A stretch of DNA of 64,000 nt, from positions 142,176 to 206,175 of the forward strand of contig JAZRFM010000010.1 of the NCBI GenBank assembly GCA_045661345.1, read 5' to 3'. Every line of letters starts with the position of its first letter. The first letter of the stretch is position 1. This document shows positions 17,009-26,246 of this stretch, one piece after another. This DNA comes from RUG12461 sp045661345. GTDB taxonomy: Bacteria > Bacillota > Clostridia > Lachnospirales > Lachnospiraceae. The notes below the pieces were generated by a model, which ran no database searches, was not told where the DNA came from, and worked only from the letters and a program-made list of their open reading frames with translations. The translations under genes were made by a program, and so were the position numbers.

Positions 17009-17935
17009 ATGGAACTCTCAGTAGTAATACCTGTCTATGGATGCAAGGCGGCTTTGCCGGAAATGTATCAAAGATTGTCGCAATCCTTGAGTAAGATATC
17101 AAATGAGTATGAGATTATTTTTGTAGATGATTGCTGTCCACAGGATTCGTGGTGCGTCATTAAGGAAATCTGCAAAACAGATAAGCATGTAGTCGGAATT
17201 CATTTCACTAGAAATTTCGGGCAGCATCCCGCAATCAGAGCGGGCCTGGATAGAGCGTCCGGTGAATGGATTGTGATTATGGATTGTGATTTGCAGGACA
17301 GGCCGGAAGATATTTGTCTTCTTTATGACAAGGCGCAGGAAGGTTACAGCGCGGTTATTAAGAAAAGAAGAAGCCGCCGTGAAACGCCGCTTACGATCTT
17401 TTTTTCGGTTTTCTTTTATAAGATTTTTAATTATTTTACGGATGGATCATATGATGGGGAGTTAAGCTCTTTCTGTATATTAAAAAAGGAGGTAGTAACG
17501 GAACTCAGAAAATTCAGAGAACAGAACTGCGATTATATTATGTTGGTGAAGTGGCTTGGGTTTCGGACAGCCACGATTCAGTTGGATGATGAGGTGCGAT
17601 ATGAAGGAAAATCATCCTACTCTTTCTCCAAAAAATTCAAAATGGCATTCGAATTGATAACTGATCACTCAAATCGCCCCCTTCTTTTTTCCATAAAATG
17701 TGGTCTAGTGATATCAATCATATCCTTGGTATTCATTTTGTACTTAATAATTCGATGGATTGCTTTGCGGGATTTTAGTATGGGATGGCCGTCTCTGATT
17801 GCTTCTGTCTTTCTGATGGGGGGCTTTATTCTGTCAGCGATCGGTGTGGCAGGACTATATATAGGTAACATTTTTAATGAAGTGAAGGGTAGGCCGGCTT
17901 ATGTTGTGCAGGAAATCATAAATGGGAGAGAATAA
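17009..17935 (+). CDS. GtrB-like polyprenyl-phosphate glycosyltransferase
   Basis: Family 2 enzyme with VVIPVYGCKAALPEMY, FVDDCCPQDSW, RNFGQHPAIRAGLD, MDCDLQDRPED and a late YEGKSSYSFSKK, then two C-terminal membrane helices and a GNIFNEVKGRPAYVVQE tail. These are the GtrB/YfdH features for loading a sugar onto undecaprenyl phosphate. ATG at 17009, one base after the upstream stop, has AAAGGA just ahead; the longer TTG start at 16985 lies inside the upstream gene and was not used. It is the third GtrB-like gene in the locus; the DUF6056-like membrane protein at 20485 is its likeliest partner. Confidence 0.9.
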   Translation: MELSVVIPVYGCKAALPEMYQRLSQSLSKISNEYEIIFVDDCCPQDSWCVIKEICKTDKHVVGIHFTRNFGQHPAIRAGLDRASGEWIVIMDCDLQDRPEDICLLYDKAQEGYSAVIKKRRSRRETPLTIFFSVFFYKIFNYFTDGSYDGELSSFCILKKEVVTELRKFREQNCDYIMLVKWLGFRTATIQLDDEVRYEGKSSYSFSKKFKMAFELITDHSNRPLLFSIKCGLVISIISLVFILYLIIRWIALRDFSMGWPSLIASVFLMGGFILSAIGVAGLYIGNIFNEVKGRPAYVVQEIINGRE

Positions 17936-17943
17936 GAAAATTG

Positions 17944-19101
17944 ATGGAACGTAATGTATCAAATGAAAAAAAAATGGTAGATTTCAATGTTCCGCCAGTT
18001 GTAGGAGATGAACTGAAATATATAAAGCAGGCAATTGAGGCACATAAAATTTGTGGGGATGGAGAATTTACCCATAAGTGTAGCCTGTGGCTTGAGGAAA
18101 AGTTTCGGGCACAGAAAGTGCTATTGACTACGAGCGGAACGGCTGCTTTGGATATGGCGCTATTATTGTGTGATTTACATCCTGGCGATGAGGTGATCTT
18201 GCCGTCTTACACTTTTTCCAGCACAGCGACAGCAGCGGTGATGGCAGGTGCAAGGCTGGTATTTGTTGATATCCGACCGGATACGATGAACATTGATGAA
18301 ACAAAAATTGCAGGGGCGATCACAGATCGAACCAAGGCGATTGTTGTTGTGCATTATGCTGGAATTTCCTGCGAGATGGACACGATTATGGATATTGCTA
18401 GTCAACACGAACTCTTTGTAATTGAAGATGCTGCACAGGGAGTTATGAGCACTTATAAAGGTCGCGCGCTTGGAACAATAGGAGATTTTGGATGTTACAG
18501 CTTTCATGAAACCAAGAATTATTCTATGGGTGAGGGCGGGGCGCTTCTGATCAATCGTAATGAGTATAATGAGCGTGCAGAGATTTTGCGCGAAAAGGGA
18601 ACCAATCGATCGCGTTTTTACCGTGGACAGGTGGATAAGTATACCTGGGTAGATATAGGAGACAGCTATTTACCATCTGAATTGAATGCGGCTTATCTGT
18701 GGGCACAGCTGCAAAAAGCGGATGAGATCAATGACGATCGTCGCAGACAATGGTATTATTATGACCATCAGTTAAGATCATACTTGAGCGAAACGAGTGT
18801 TGTTTTACCTCATGTTCCAAATGAATGTAAACATAACGGACATATGTACTACCTTAAATGCAGAGATGCAAAAGAACGCTCTGAGTTTATGCAGTATCTC
18901 TGCGCCAAGGGCATCTATTCTGTTTTTCATTATGTTCCATTGCATTCTTCGCCAGCAGGTAAGCAATTTGGAAGATTTTCAGGTGCAGATGAGTATACTA
19001 CTGTAGAAAGTGAACGGCTAGTTAGAATTCCACTATACTATAGATTGGATAAAAATGATCAGGAATATGTGGTCAAAGTGATAAAGAGTTTCTATCAATG
19101 A
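17944..19101 (+). CDS. wecE: dTDP-4-amino-4,6-dideoxygalactose transaminase
   Basis: Converts dTDP-4-keto-6-deoxyglucose and glutamate to dTDP-4-amino-4,6-dideoxygalactose (dTDP-Fuc4N). The match to WecE/RffA is close: VDFNVPPVVGDELKYI at the N terminus, LLTTSGTAALDMALLL, YTFSSTATAAVMAGA, SFHETKNYSMGEGG with Schiff-base Lys191, and the very typical run REKGTNRSRFYRGQVDKY followed by TWVDIGDSYLPSELNAAYLW. Length (385 aa) agrees with the family. No rmlA/rmlB is in the window, so its substrate is made elsewhere in the genome. It is followed by a WbqC-family gene, a common neighbour. An in-frame TTG at 17941 is a possible alternative start. Confidence 0.92.
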   Translation: MERNVSNEKKMVDFNVPPVVGDELKYIKQAIEAHKICGDGEFTHKCSLWLEEKFRAQKVLLTTSGTAALDMALLLCDLHPGDEVILPSYTFSSTATAAVMAGARLVFVDIRPDTMNIDETKIAGAITDRTKAIVVVHYAGISCEMDTIMDIASQHELFVIEDAAQGVMSTYKGRALGTIGDFGCYSFHETKNYSMGEGGALLINRNEYNERAEILREKGTNRSRFYRGQVDKYTWVDIGDSYLPSELNAAYLWAQLQKADEINDDRRRQWYYYDHQLRSYLSETSVVLPHVPNECKHNGHMYYLKCRDAKERSEFMQYLCAKGIYSVFHYVPLHSSPAGKQFGRFSGADEYTTVESERLVRIPLYYRLDKNDQEYVVKVIKSFYQ

Positions 19102-19112
19102 GTGAGGATGAA

Positions 19113-19811
19113 ATGAAAACAGTTGCAATTTTACAGTCTAACTACATTCCGTGGAAAGGCTATTTTGATATGATTTCTAAGGTGGATGAATTTATCTTAT
19201 ACGATGATATGCAGTATACTAAGAGAGATTGGCGTAATCGAAATAAGATAAAGACGCAGAATGGCACAATATGGCTGACTATTCCTGTTGAAAACAAGGG
19301 GAAGTATTATCAGAAGATAAATGAAACTAAAGTAGCAGATCATAGTTGGATCGAAAAACATAAAAAATGTTTACAGTATAATTATGGAAAAGAGGATGGA
19401 TTTCGAAGATATAAAGATCGTGTTTTTGATGTGTATGATAGATGTGAAAAGGAAGAATATTTAAGCAGGATTAATTATATGTTTATTAGCGAAGTGTGTG
19501 ATATTCTTGGAATTGATACAAAGATTACATGGAGTTCTGACTATAAATTAGCTGAAGGGAAAACAGAAAGATTAATTGAGATAGTGAAGGCCGCTGGCGG
19601 GGAACGTTATCTATCCGGACCGGCAGCGAAGAACTATATTAATGAAACATTGTTTGAACGGGCGAAAATTGAGCTGATGTGGATGGATTATAGTGGCTAT
19701 CCAGAATACCCACAACTCGGAGAAGGATTTGAGCACGGTGTTTCTATACTAGACATGATCTTTCTTTTGGGAGAGGAAGTGCATTCCTATATTTGGAACA
19801 AGACAGAATAA
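19113..19811 (+). CDS. WbqC-family protein
   Basis: A soluble 232-aa protein with the WbqC-like (PF08889) pattern: ILQSNYIPWKGYFDMI at the N terminus, EFILYDDMQYTKRDWRNRN, IKTQNGTIWLTIPV and later YLSGPAAKNYI. WbqC proteins are found in O-antigen and other glycan loci next to sugar aminotransferases; their reaction has not been firmly established. Placement right after wecE suggests action on the Fuc4N product or its acylation. ATG at 19113 has GTGAGGA upstream; the ATG at 19098 overlaps the wecE stop and lacks a site. Confidence 0.88.
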   Translation: MKTVAILQSNYIPWKGYFDMISKVDEFILYDDMQYTKRDWRNRNKIKTQNGTIWLTIPVENKGKYYQKINETKVADHSWIEKHKKCLQYNYGKEDGFRRYKDRVFDVYDRCEKEEYLSRINYMFISEVCDILGIDTKITWSSDYKLAEGKTERLIEIVKAAGGERYLSGPAAKNYINETLFERAKIELMWMDYSGYPEYPQLGEGFEHGVSILDMIFLLGEEVHSYIWNKTE

Positions 19812-19833
19812 ATAAGTAGAGTGGAGGATGCTA

Positions 19834-20460
19834 ATGGATACAAATTATAATGATATAGTGAAGTATTTTGATGAAAAAGTAGTAGCTTTTGGATCTGGGC
19901 CAAACGCTGTTGATTGGAATTCTACTGAGGCTCAGGAAATACGGTTCTTTCAACTCTCTAAGGTTTTACCCAATGAGGGAAACGAGTTTTTTACGATATG
20001 TGATTTTGGATGTGGATTAGGGGCGCTTTCTGATTATCTTCAAAAAAAGTATACGACATTTCGGTATACAGGAGTTGATGTAAGCCAAAAGATGATTGGC
20101 GCTGCAAAAAAGCAACATAAATTCAAAGAAAACATAGGAGAGTTTGTTTGTGCCCACGAGGTAGAGGACGACTATGATTATATTGTAGAAAGCGGTATTT
20201 TTAACGCACGAAACGATGTTTCAAATGAGCGCTGGCTAGAGTATATCATAAAAACGCTGAAGATGTTTCATGAACACTCAAGAAAGGGGTTTGCATTTAA
20301 TTGCCTAACGAAGTATTCTGACGAAGAACGCATGAAAGAGTATTTATACTACGCAGATCCGTGTTATTTGTTTGACCATTGTAAAAGACATTATTCAAGA
20401 AATGTTGCTTTGCTGCACGATTATGATATATATGATTTTACAATTCTGGTAAGAAAATAG
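19834..20460 (+). CDS. Class I SAM-dependent methyltransferase
   Basis: A small (208-aa) methyltransferase. ICDFGCGLGALSDYL is the SAM-binding glycine loop (motif I), YTGVDVSQKMIGAAKK is motif II, and YIVESGIFNAR a post-strand-4 segment. No targeting or membrane sequence. In this position, after wecE and WbqC, it may N- or O-methylate the amino sugar or an attached acyl group, which is inference. The ATG at 19834 lies six bases after GGAGG; an ATG at 19828 directly abuts the binding site and was not chosen. Confidence 0.82.
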   Translation: MDTNYNDIVKYFDEKVVAFGSGPNAVDWNSTEAQEIRFFQLSKVLPNEGNEFFTICDFGCGLGALSDYLQKKYTTFRYTGVDVSQKMIGAAKKQHKFKENIGEFVCAHEVEDDYDYIVESGIFNARNDVSNERWLEYIIKTLKMFHEHSRKGFAFNCLTKYSDEERMKEYLYYADPCYLFDHCKRHYSRNVALLHDYDIYDFTILVRK

Positions 20461-20484
20461 TTTCAATCGGTAAGGATTAGTCTT

Positions 20485-22002
20485 GTGGATGATTATAATC
20501 GAAAATCGCGAAAATGGATAATTGTTGTTAGTATATTTATATTGGCGTTTCTCTGCATAGGATTATGCATAGAGGCTCTTTATTCGTTGCCAGACGGCGA
20601 TGATTTTAAATTTTTCTATATGATGAAACAAGGAATTGAAACAGGGAAATCTGCTTTTTTTTCGGCATTAGATGTTTCAATTGAGCTCTATCAAAACTGG
20701 TCTGGGGATTATCTCTCAACTTTTTTACTTGCTTTTTTTGATCCATTCCGAAGAAATGGATTATTTGGCGTTTCATTTATGTGTTTTTTAGGGACGGTTT
20801 TTTTCGTTGGATCGTTGGAATTCTTTTGGATTACACTTGGTAAGAAGGTTGGGAAATTTCAAGACAAAGCCCTTCCGGTTTTCCTTCTGATTATCACAGG
20901 GGGATGGTTGGATTCATGTACGCCAAAGGAAAACTTTTATTGGTATACATGTGTTTATTCATATACTCTGGGACTGGGTATTGTAATATTGGAAATAGCT
21001 TTTTTGTTAAGAAATGAGAATGGCAAAAAGACTTCTGGATGGTTAGAGATTGTCTGGTCTGTTATTGCTTTTTTTGGTGGAGTCCTTTCTGCCGGTTTGA
21101 GTATTCCGACGTTGGCGATTTCAGTGGGTTTTTTTCTCTATTTTTTTTGCTTTGAGTGTCAAAGGAACTGGAAAGTGATTTTATCGTGGGGGGCAGGCAT
21201 ATTCGTTTCAGCGATAATTGTCTTGTCGGCTCCCGGAAACCATGTGAGAAACGCATATGGAATGGTGGAGGAAATGCCATTAGTCCAGCAATTTCCGGAG
21301 GCCATATGGAATAGTACAAAATGTTTAGCACGTATTGGTGTGAAACAGATACTTGCCTCACCGTTCTTTTGGATCATGATAGTATTTCTTATTTGCGCTA
21401 GAGTATTTTGGAGCAAAGATTGGAAAAGGCCTTCGTTAAGTACGCTGCTGAAAAAGATCATATTTGGATGTATGCTTATCTATTCGGGAGTGCTACCTGT
21501 GTGCTTTGGTTATCATACAAGCTTCCTTTCTCCGAGAACAGAGAGTATGGCGGTGGCGATAATTTGGATTGTTATTTTTGATTGGATTATAACAGGCTTA
21601 CGTTTTCTGCCAATAGGCGAATCGCTTAAAATTAGTAAGTATGTATCCACTGGTGTACTTATAATAGCAGGGGCAATGGCACTACTGTGTTTAGTGGCAA
21701 CAAATAACGCGGGGCGGTTGGCGTATCAGGAACTGATAAGTGGAAAGCCTCAGCTTCAGTGGGATAATTGGAACCATTTATACCAGTCGGTAGAGACATC
21801 TACGGATCCTATCGTTACAGTGTCGTTTGACAATGATTATATTACGGATCTAATGGTTCGTCATGATGAAGTGCTGCATGATGGCGAATGGGAGATATCA
21901 TACGGTTATATGGACTACTGTGGAAAAGACCAGGTTGTTGTGAATTGGTATGGCGATGATATGGTCCATACTTTGAATGGATTCAAACGAAAAAGTGAAT
22001 AA
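20485..22002 (+). CDS. DUF6056/GtrII-like membrane protein
   Basis: A 505-aa protein with about eleven membrane segments and a soluble C terminus of some 85 residues. The first extracytoplasmic loop begins LPDGDDFKFFYMMKQG, with paired acidic residues, and has YQNWSGDYLSTFLLAFFDPF, typical of DUF6056 and GtrII-like proteins, which are thought to be GT-C-type transferases using polyprenyl-phosphate sugars. The GTG start has TAAGGAT upstream. The DDF motif and C-terminal half suggest catalysis at the outer face. Its likely partner is the GtrB-like protein at 17009. Enzymatic activity is inferred from family resemblance only. Confidence 0.68.
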   Translation: MDDYNRKSRKWIIVVSIFILAFLCIGLCIEALYSLPDGDDFKFFYMMKQGIETGKSAFFSALDVSIELYQNWSGDYLSTFLLAFFDPFRRNGLFGVSFMCFLGTVFFVGSLEFFWITLGKKVGKFQDKALPVFLLIITGGWLDSCTPKENFYWYTCVYSYTLGLGIVILEIAFLLRNENGKKTSGWLEIVWSVIAFFGGVLSAGLSIPTLAISVGFFLYFFCFECQRNWKVILSWGAGIFVSAIIVLSAPGNHVRNAYGMVEEMPLVQQFPEAIWNSTKCLARIGVKQILASPFFWIMIVFLICARVFWSKDWKRPSLSTLLKKIIFGCMLIYSGVLPVCFGYHTSFLSPRTESMAVAIIWIVIFDWIITGLRFLPIGESLKISKYVSTGVLIIAGAMALLCLVATNNAGRLAYQELISGKPQLQWDNWNHLYQSVETSTDPIVTVSFDNDYITDLMVRHDEVLHDGEWEISYGYMDYCGKDQVVVNWYGDDMVHTLNGFKRKSE

Positions 22003-22068
22003 AAACAAAGAGTTTAAAGTAGTAAGCTATGCTACAAATAGGGATCGTTATATTGAAGTGAGTACTGC

Positions 22069-23472
22069 ATGAAAAATGTTATTTTTTTTGTGCCCCATGA
22101 GGATGATGAGTTATTTGTGGGTGGCGCAATGATTGTGAACCTTGTAAGATCCGACGACTATGAGGTTTATGTTTTTATAGCTACAAATGGCGACAAGAAT
22201 CCTTGCGAGAGCAAATATAGAATAGCGGAATCGATTGATGCGCTCGCAACGCTGGGAGTTAAGCCTGATAATATCTATTTTGGGGGTTACGGTGATCAGT
22301 GGAAGGGAAAACATATTTATCATGCGACTGATGAAATAGTCGAGTCGGCTGCGGGATATCGAGAGACTTATTTGGATCATGACCGTTATGCGGAATGGCA
22401 TTTTCTGAGAACGGGAGAGCATGGGAAATACTTAAGAGAGACATACTATGAAGATATAGTTGCATTTATCATGCACATTGAGCCATATGCTGTTTTTTGT
22501 GTGGATATGGATGCGCATCCGGATCATAAGGCATTGTCACTTTTTGTGGATGAGGCAATCAGAGAAACATTGCGCTCTGAAAAAAGAATGCCGCAGTACT
22601 ACTTGAAAAAATATGCGTACGGCGGGATGCTCGAAGGTGTCGGGGATGGTTTTCGGTATCCGACGATGGAAACAGTACAGGATAGTCACACAGCTGATAA
22701 TCCTTATCTTGTGTGGAATGACAGAATCCGGTATGCTGTCCCGAAAGAATGTGATACCATAAGAATCAGAGATAATATTCTCTATAAAGCAGCGCGAAGG
22801 TATAAAAGTCAGGGCATATGGTGTAACGCTGATAAGTTCATTAATTCCGACATGGTTTACTGGCAACGGAATACGAATGATCAGGCAATCAAAGCGGAGA
22901 CTACGGCTTCATCAGGAGATGCGAAATGGTTAAATGATTTCAAGTTGATGGATTACTCTGATATCAGGACAAATGCCGGAGTCAAGAAATGTTGCTGGAA
23001 ACCAGTACGTGAAGATACTGATCGATGGATACGGTTGCGATTTGACACTCCGATAGAAGTGAGAGTGATTGCCGTCTATTTTAATAATAAAGAATCAATA
23101 CAGATAAATGATGCCGCTTGTCGTGTTTATGACAAAAAGAGTGGAGAGGTCGTACTGAAACAATTTACACAAAAAGTAGAGGAGTATGCGTGTGTTTATA
23201 TAGGACTGGATGCGGTACACATGACGGATGATATAGAGATACGTTTCCCGAATGTACAAGGTGAAATAGGAATCAGTGAAATCGAGGTCATGAACAGAAT
23301 TCAGGAACCGCCGTTTGGAGAGTATTTATATACAGAGGCAAAGATAATACCGATTAAAAGAAATAAACTAAGAAAAAAAATAGATGGAGTTTTCTTTAAA
23401 ATACACAGATTTGTTTATAGATATATGATAGATATATTTCGTTCTCGAAGATGGATATCTAAGAGTGTCTAA
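22069..23472 (+). CDS. PIG-L-family deacetylase with C-terminal extension
   Basis: The N-terminal 190 residues form a PIG-L/LmbE zinc deacetylase: FFVPHEDDELFVGGAM (the HxDD motif for metal and base) and VDMDAHPDHKALSLFV (second metal histidine). These enzymes remove acetyl groups from N-acetylated sugars. The C-terminal 180 residues, with RWIRLRFDTPIEVRVIAVYF and IEIRFPNVQGEIGISEIEV, look like a galactose-binding/F5-8C type beta-sandwich. There is no signal peptide. It sits directly before the carrier protein and ligase genes, so it may unmask an amine that those genes then acylate; that link is inference. Confidence 0.85.
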   Translation: MKNVIFFVPHEDDELFVGGAMIVNLVRSDDYEVYVFIATNGDKNPCESKYRIAESIDALATLGVKPDNIYFGGYGDQWKGKHIYHATDEIVESAAGYRETYLDHDRYAEWHFLRTGEHGKYLRETYYEDIVAFIMHIEPYAVFCVDMDAHPDHKALSLFVDEAIRETLRSEKRMPQYYLKKYAYGGMLEGVGDGFRYPTMETVQDSHTADNPYLVWNDRIRYAVPKECDTIRIRDNILYKAARRYKSQGIWCNADKFINSDMVYWQRNTNDQAIKAETTASSGDAKWLNDFKLMDYSDIRTNAGVKKCCWKPVREDTDRWIRLRFDTPIEVRVIAVYFNNKESIQINDAACRVYDKKSGEVVLKQFTQKVEEYACVYIGLDAVHMTDDIEIRFPNVQGEIGISEIEVMNRIQEPPFGEYLYTEAKIIPIKRNKLRKKIDGVFFKIHRFVYRYMIDIFRSRRWISKSV

Positions 23473-23542
23473 AAAAAGAGGGGGGGTGGATCAACGTTAT
23501 TTGATATCCGGTAAAGTATAGTCAATAGGTTGGAGGAATGCA

Positions 23543-23809
23543 ATGAGCAATAAAGAGGATTTACAAATTGATGCAATAAGAAAGATCGTCTGTGAAATAA
23601 TAAATGATGACACTGCCATTATTGAGTATACAACAGATTTAATAGAGGCAGAGTTGATTGACTCCATGGACATTATCATGTTGATTACACAGTTGGAAGA
23701 AACGTTTTCTATTGATCCGATAGATGTCGATGATATTGTACCGGAAAATTTTTCTTCTATTCAGGCTATTTATGATTTTTTGACGAGGCAGGAATCATGC
23801 ATAGGGTAA
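23543..23809 (+). CDS. Acyl/peptidyl carrier protein
   Basis: An 88-aa acidic four-helix carrier protein. LIEAELIDSMDIIMLI contains Ser41 in the D-S-M context, which receives 4'-phosphopantetheine; the following helix and FSIDPIDVDDIVPENF match DltC/PCP proteins. It overlaps the adenylating enzyme gene by 13 bases, showing that the two are partners. A TTGGAGG site lies before the ATG. It would carry an amino acid or other acyl group activated by the ligase at 23797 for the methyltransferase and GNAT-like protein that follow. Confidence 0.9.
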   Translation: MSNKEDLQIDAIRKIVCEIINDDTAIIEYTTDLIEAELIDSMDIIMLITQLEETFSIDPIDVDDIVPENFSSIQAIYDFLTRQESCIG

Positions 23810-25308
23810 CAGATTATTTGGATGTGTTGGCGCAGAAAATGCCAGACCGGGTGGCATATTCTGATGAAAAGAGAAGAATTACATTCCGACAATTAAAAAC
23901 GGAGGCGTATGATATAGCCTATGCGCTTATTAAAAGACATTTATTTAAGAAGCCCATAGTTATTTATATGGACAAAAGAGTAGAATGCATTACTGCTATG
24001 ATGGGGATAGCGTATAGCGGGAATTTTTATACTCCGATAGACACGAAAATGCCTGAAACAAGGGTAAAACTAATTACAGATATTCTGTCGCCGGAGATTA
24101 TCGTAACTGACTTGCAGTCCTATGATAAAGCTTCAGCGATATCGAATGGAATTCCGATTATCGTGTATGAGAATTTAATCGGAAAACTTGAGGGAAATGA
24201 TATACAAAGAATTGAAGAAACGAAGAGAAAGGTGATTGACACAGATACAGTATATGTGTTGTTTACATCTGGATCGACGGGGGTGCCAAAGGGGGTTATC
24301 ATTTCCCATAAAGCAGTAATGAATTATACGGAATGGGTGTGTGCTCAATTTGGAATTGATGAAGATACGGTGCTTGGCAACGAAGCGCCGCTTTACTTTG
24401 ATTTGTCTATTCAGGATATCTATGCACCTATCAAGACGGGGTGTGAGACAGTTTTGATTGATAAGAGCAAATTCGCTTTTCCTGCAGTGCTGATGAAGCA
24501 TTTGTGTGAAACAAAAGTGAATACGATTTTTTGGGTGCCTTCTGCCTTATGCGCAGTGGCCAATCTCCGGGGACTTGCGAGCAAGTACGCACCTGACTTA
24601 AAAAAAGTTCTCTTCTGTGGTGAGGTTATGCCAAATAAGCAATTGAATATGTGGAGACGTAAGTATCCTGATACTATGTTTGTAAACCTGTATGGTCCGA
24701 CAGAGGCATGTGATGCGTGTGCTTATTATTTGGTTGACAGATCATTCCGGGATGACGAGTCTTTGCCGATAGGATTCCCTGCAGAAAACACAGATATTTT
24801 TCTTTTGGATGAAAAGGATCAACTTATCAAAGGGCAAGACATAACCGGGGAAATCTGTATCAGAGGAATTGCTTTGTCGGATGGCTATTATCATAATCCG
24901 GAGAAGACAAGAGAAAGCTTTGTACAGAATCCATTGAATAAAGCATATGATGAGATGGTCTATCGCACAGGCGATTTGGCATATTATAATGATCGACACG
25001 AGTTAGTGTTTGTGTCAAGAAAAGATTATCAGATCAAACATATGGGACATAGAATTGAGTTGGGAGAAATAGAAGCCGCAGCTGTAGCTGTCGATGAAGT
25101 TGCGGAGGCTTGTTGTTTCTATCACGATATGAAAAAGGTGATTGTGTTGTTTTACTCCGGAGAAATAAGTGAGGCAAATGTAAAAACCCAACTAGGGAAC
25201 CGATTGCCACATTACATGATACCGAATGAATATATACATCTAAAGGTACTTCCTCATAATATGAATGGAAAAGTAGACAGAGAAGACTTAAAGAAAAGGA
25301 GCATATAA
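23797..25308 (+). CDS. Adenylation enzyme (DltA/NRPS A-domain-like)
   Basis: A 503-aa ANL-superfamily ligase: VLFTSGSTGVPKGVIISH (P-loop, near residues 155-170), NLYGPTEACDACAYY (A5), YRTGDLAYYND (A7), RKDYQIKHMGHRIELGEIE (A8) and NMNGKVDREDL with the catalytic A10 lysine. It should activate a carboxylic acid, most likely an amino acid, with ATP and load it on the overlapping carrier protein. It is a free-standing A domain without condensation or thioesterase modules. DltA (D-alanine) is the nearest well-known relative by layout, but the pocket residues were not worked out, so the substrate is open. Confidence 0.9.
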   Translation: MHRVTDYLDVLAQKMPDRVAYSDEKRRITFRQLKTEAYDIAYALIKRHLFKKPIVIYMDKRVECITAMMGIAYSGNFYTPIDTKMPETRVKLITDILSPEIIVTDLQSYDKASAISNGIPIIVYENLIGKLEGNDIQRIEETKRKVIDTDTVYVLFTSGSTGVPKGVIISHKAVMNYTEWVCAQFGIDEDTVLGNEAPLYFDLSIQDIYAPIKTGCETVLIDKSKFAFPAVLMKHLCETKVNTIFWVPSALCAVANLRGLASKYAPDLKKVLFCGEVMPNKQLNMWRRKYPDTMFVNLYGPTEACDACAYYLVDRSFRDDESLPIGFPAENTDIFLLDEKDQLIKGQDITGEICIRGIALSDGYYHNPEKTRESFVQNPLNKAYDEMVYRTGDLAYYNDRHELVFVSRKDYQIKHMGHRIELGEIEAAAVAVDEVAEACCFYHDMKKVIVLFYSGEISEANVKTQLGNRLPHYMIPNEYIHLKVLPHNMNGKVDREDLKKRSI

Positions 25309-25309
25309 G

Positions 25310-26209
25310 ATGGTTTCGAAAGATTCATTAGAAGAGTTACTGAAAAAAAAGGTACCATTGCAGGCGAAGAGAATTAAGGAGGCCTTTCAAAGCATAGAAC
25401 AGGAAGATGAGAGAGAATTGCTTGATTATGTTGACTTGTGGCTAAAAAAAGGGTATTCTCTTGAATCGATTGTAGATTGCTACAAGTTTATAGTGGATGT
25501 GACAAACCGGGAACAGTTGCTGTATGCACGCAAGTCAGAAGGATATCAAAAGACTCAAACAGGAGTGGATAAAAACGTGTATGCAGACGCCGATTATATG
25601 AGAAAGTATATGTTGGGTTTGGCAATCAGCATGTTTATATGGAAGCAACACATAGAATTGTACCATTTTTTCAAGGAGAGAGTTGACAATAATGCGGATC
25701 ATGGTGGAAGATACCTTGAAATAGGTGCAGGTCATGGATTATTTGCAAGGTATGCATTACGTAAAGGAGACTTTTCGAAATATTGTTTTATAGATATCAG
25801 TCAAACTGGAATAGAACTGACAAGGGAATGCTTGGAAAGTGTAAATGATGGCGATAACTTGAGATTTCAATGCCTTGATTTTTTAGATACCAAGGAACAA
25901 GATAATTATTCGTTTATCTGTGCAGGAGAAGTGATAGAGGCTGTTCCTGATGCTAGAGCATTTTTGAAGAGATGTACTGAGGCATTAAAATGGGGGGGGG
26001 TACTATATCTTTCCGCTCCGATTAACACTGCTGTGCCGGACACAGTGACATTGTTTGGGACGATAGAGAATCTAGAGGCTTTAATAAAGGAGGTTGGCCT
26101 TTTGATAAAAGACCATATTTATTGTCCATATTATCGCCTGTCTTTAGAGGAGTCAATAGAGAAACATATGCCTATTAATGTGGGTTATTTGCTGGAAAAA
26201 CAAAGATGA
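25310..26209 (+). CDS. Class I methyltransferase linked to carrier module
   Basis: A 299-aa protein starting one base after the ligase stop. The first 100 residues are a helical domain (LDYVDLWLKKGYSLESIVDCYKF), followed by a methyltransferase core with GGRYLEIGAGHGLFARYA (SAM loop), YCFIDISQTGIELTREC and FICAGEVIEAVPDA. Its immediate linkage to the carrier and adenylation genes suggests that it methylates the carrier-bound acyl group, as small NRPS-like modules do; methylation of the sugar is an alternative. No substrate-specific motif is known to me. Confidence 0.8.
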   Translation: MVSKDSLEELLKKKVPLQAKRIKEAFQSIEQEDERELLDYVDLWLKKGYSLESIVDCYKFIVDVTNREQLLYARKSEGYQKTQTGVDKNVYADADYMRKYMLGLAISMFIWKQHIELYHFFKERVDNNADHGGRYLEIGAGHGLFARYALRKGDFSKYCFIDISQTGIELTRECLESVNDGDNLRFQCLDFLDTKEQDNYSFICAGEVIEAVPDARAFLKRCTEALKWGGVLYLSAPINTAVPDTVTLFGTIENLEALIKEVGLLIKDHIYCPYYRLSLEESIEKHMPINVGYLLEKQR

Positions 26210-26246
26210 TTTGAAGAAAAAGTTATCCTGTCAAGAGGAATGAAAT

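Noticed and set aside
23543..25308. Naming the carrier and ligase dltC and dltA
   Set aside because: Neighbouring methyltransferase and GNAT-like genes and separation from the MBOAT pair make a different substrate as likely; specificity residues were not determined.
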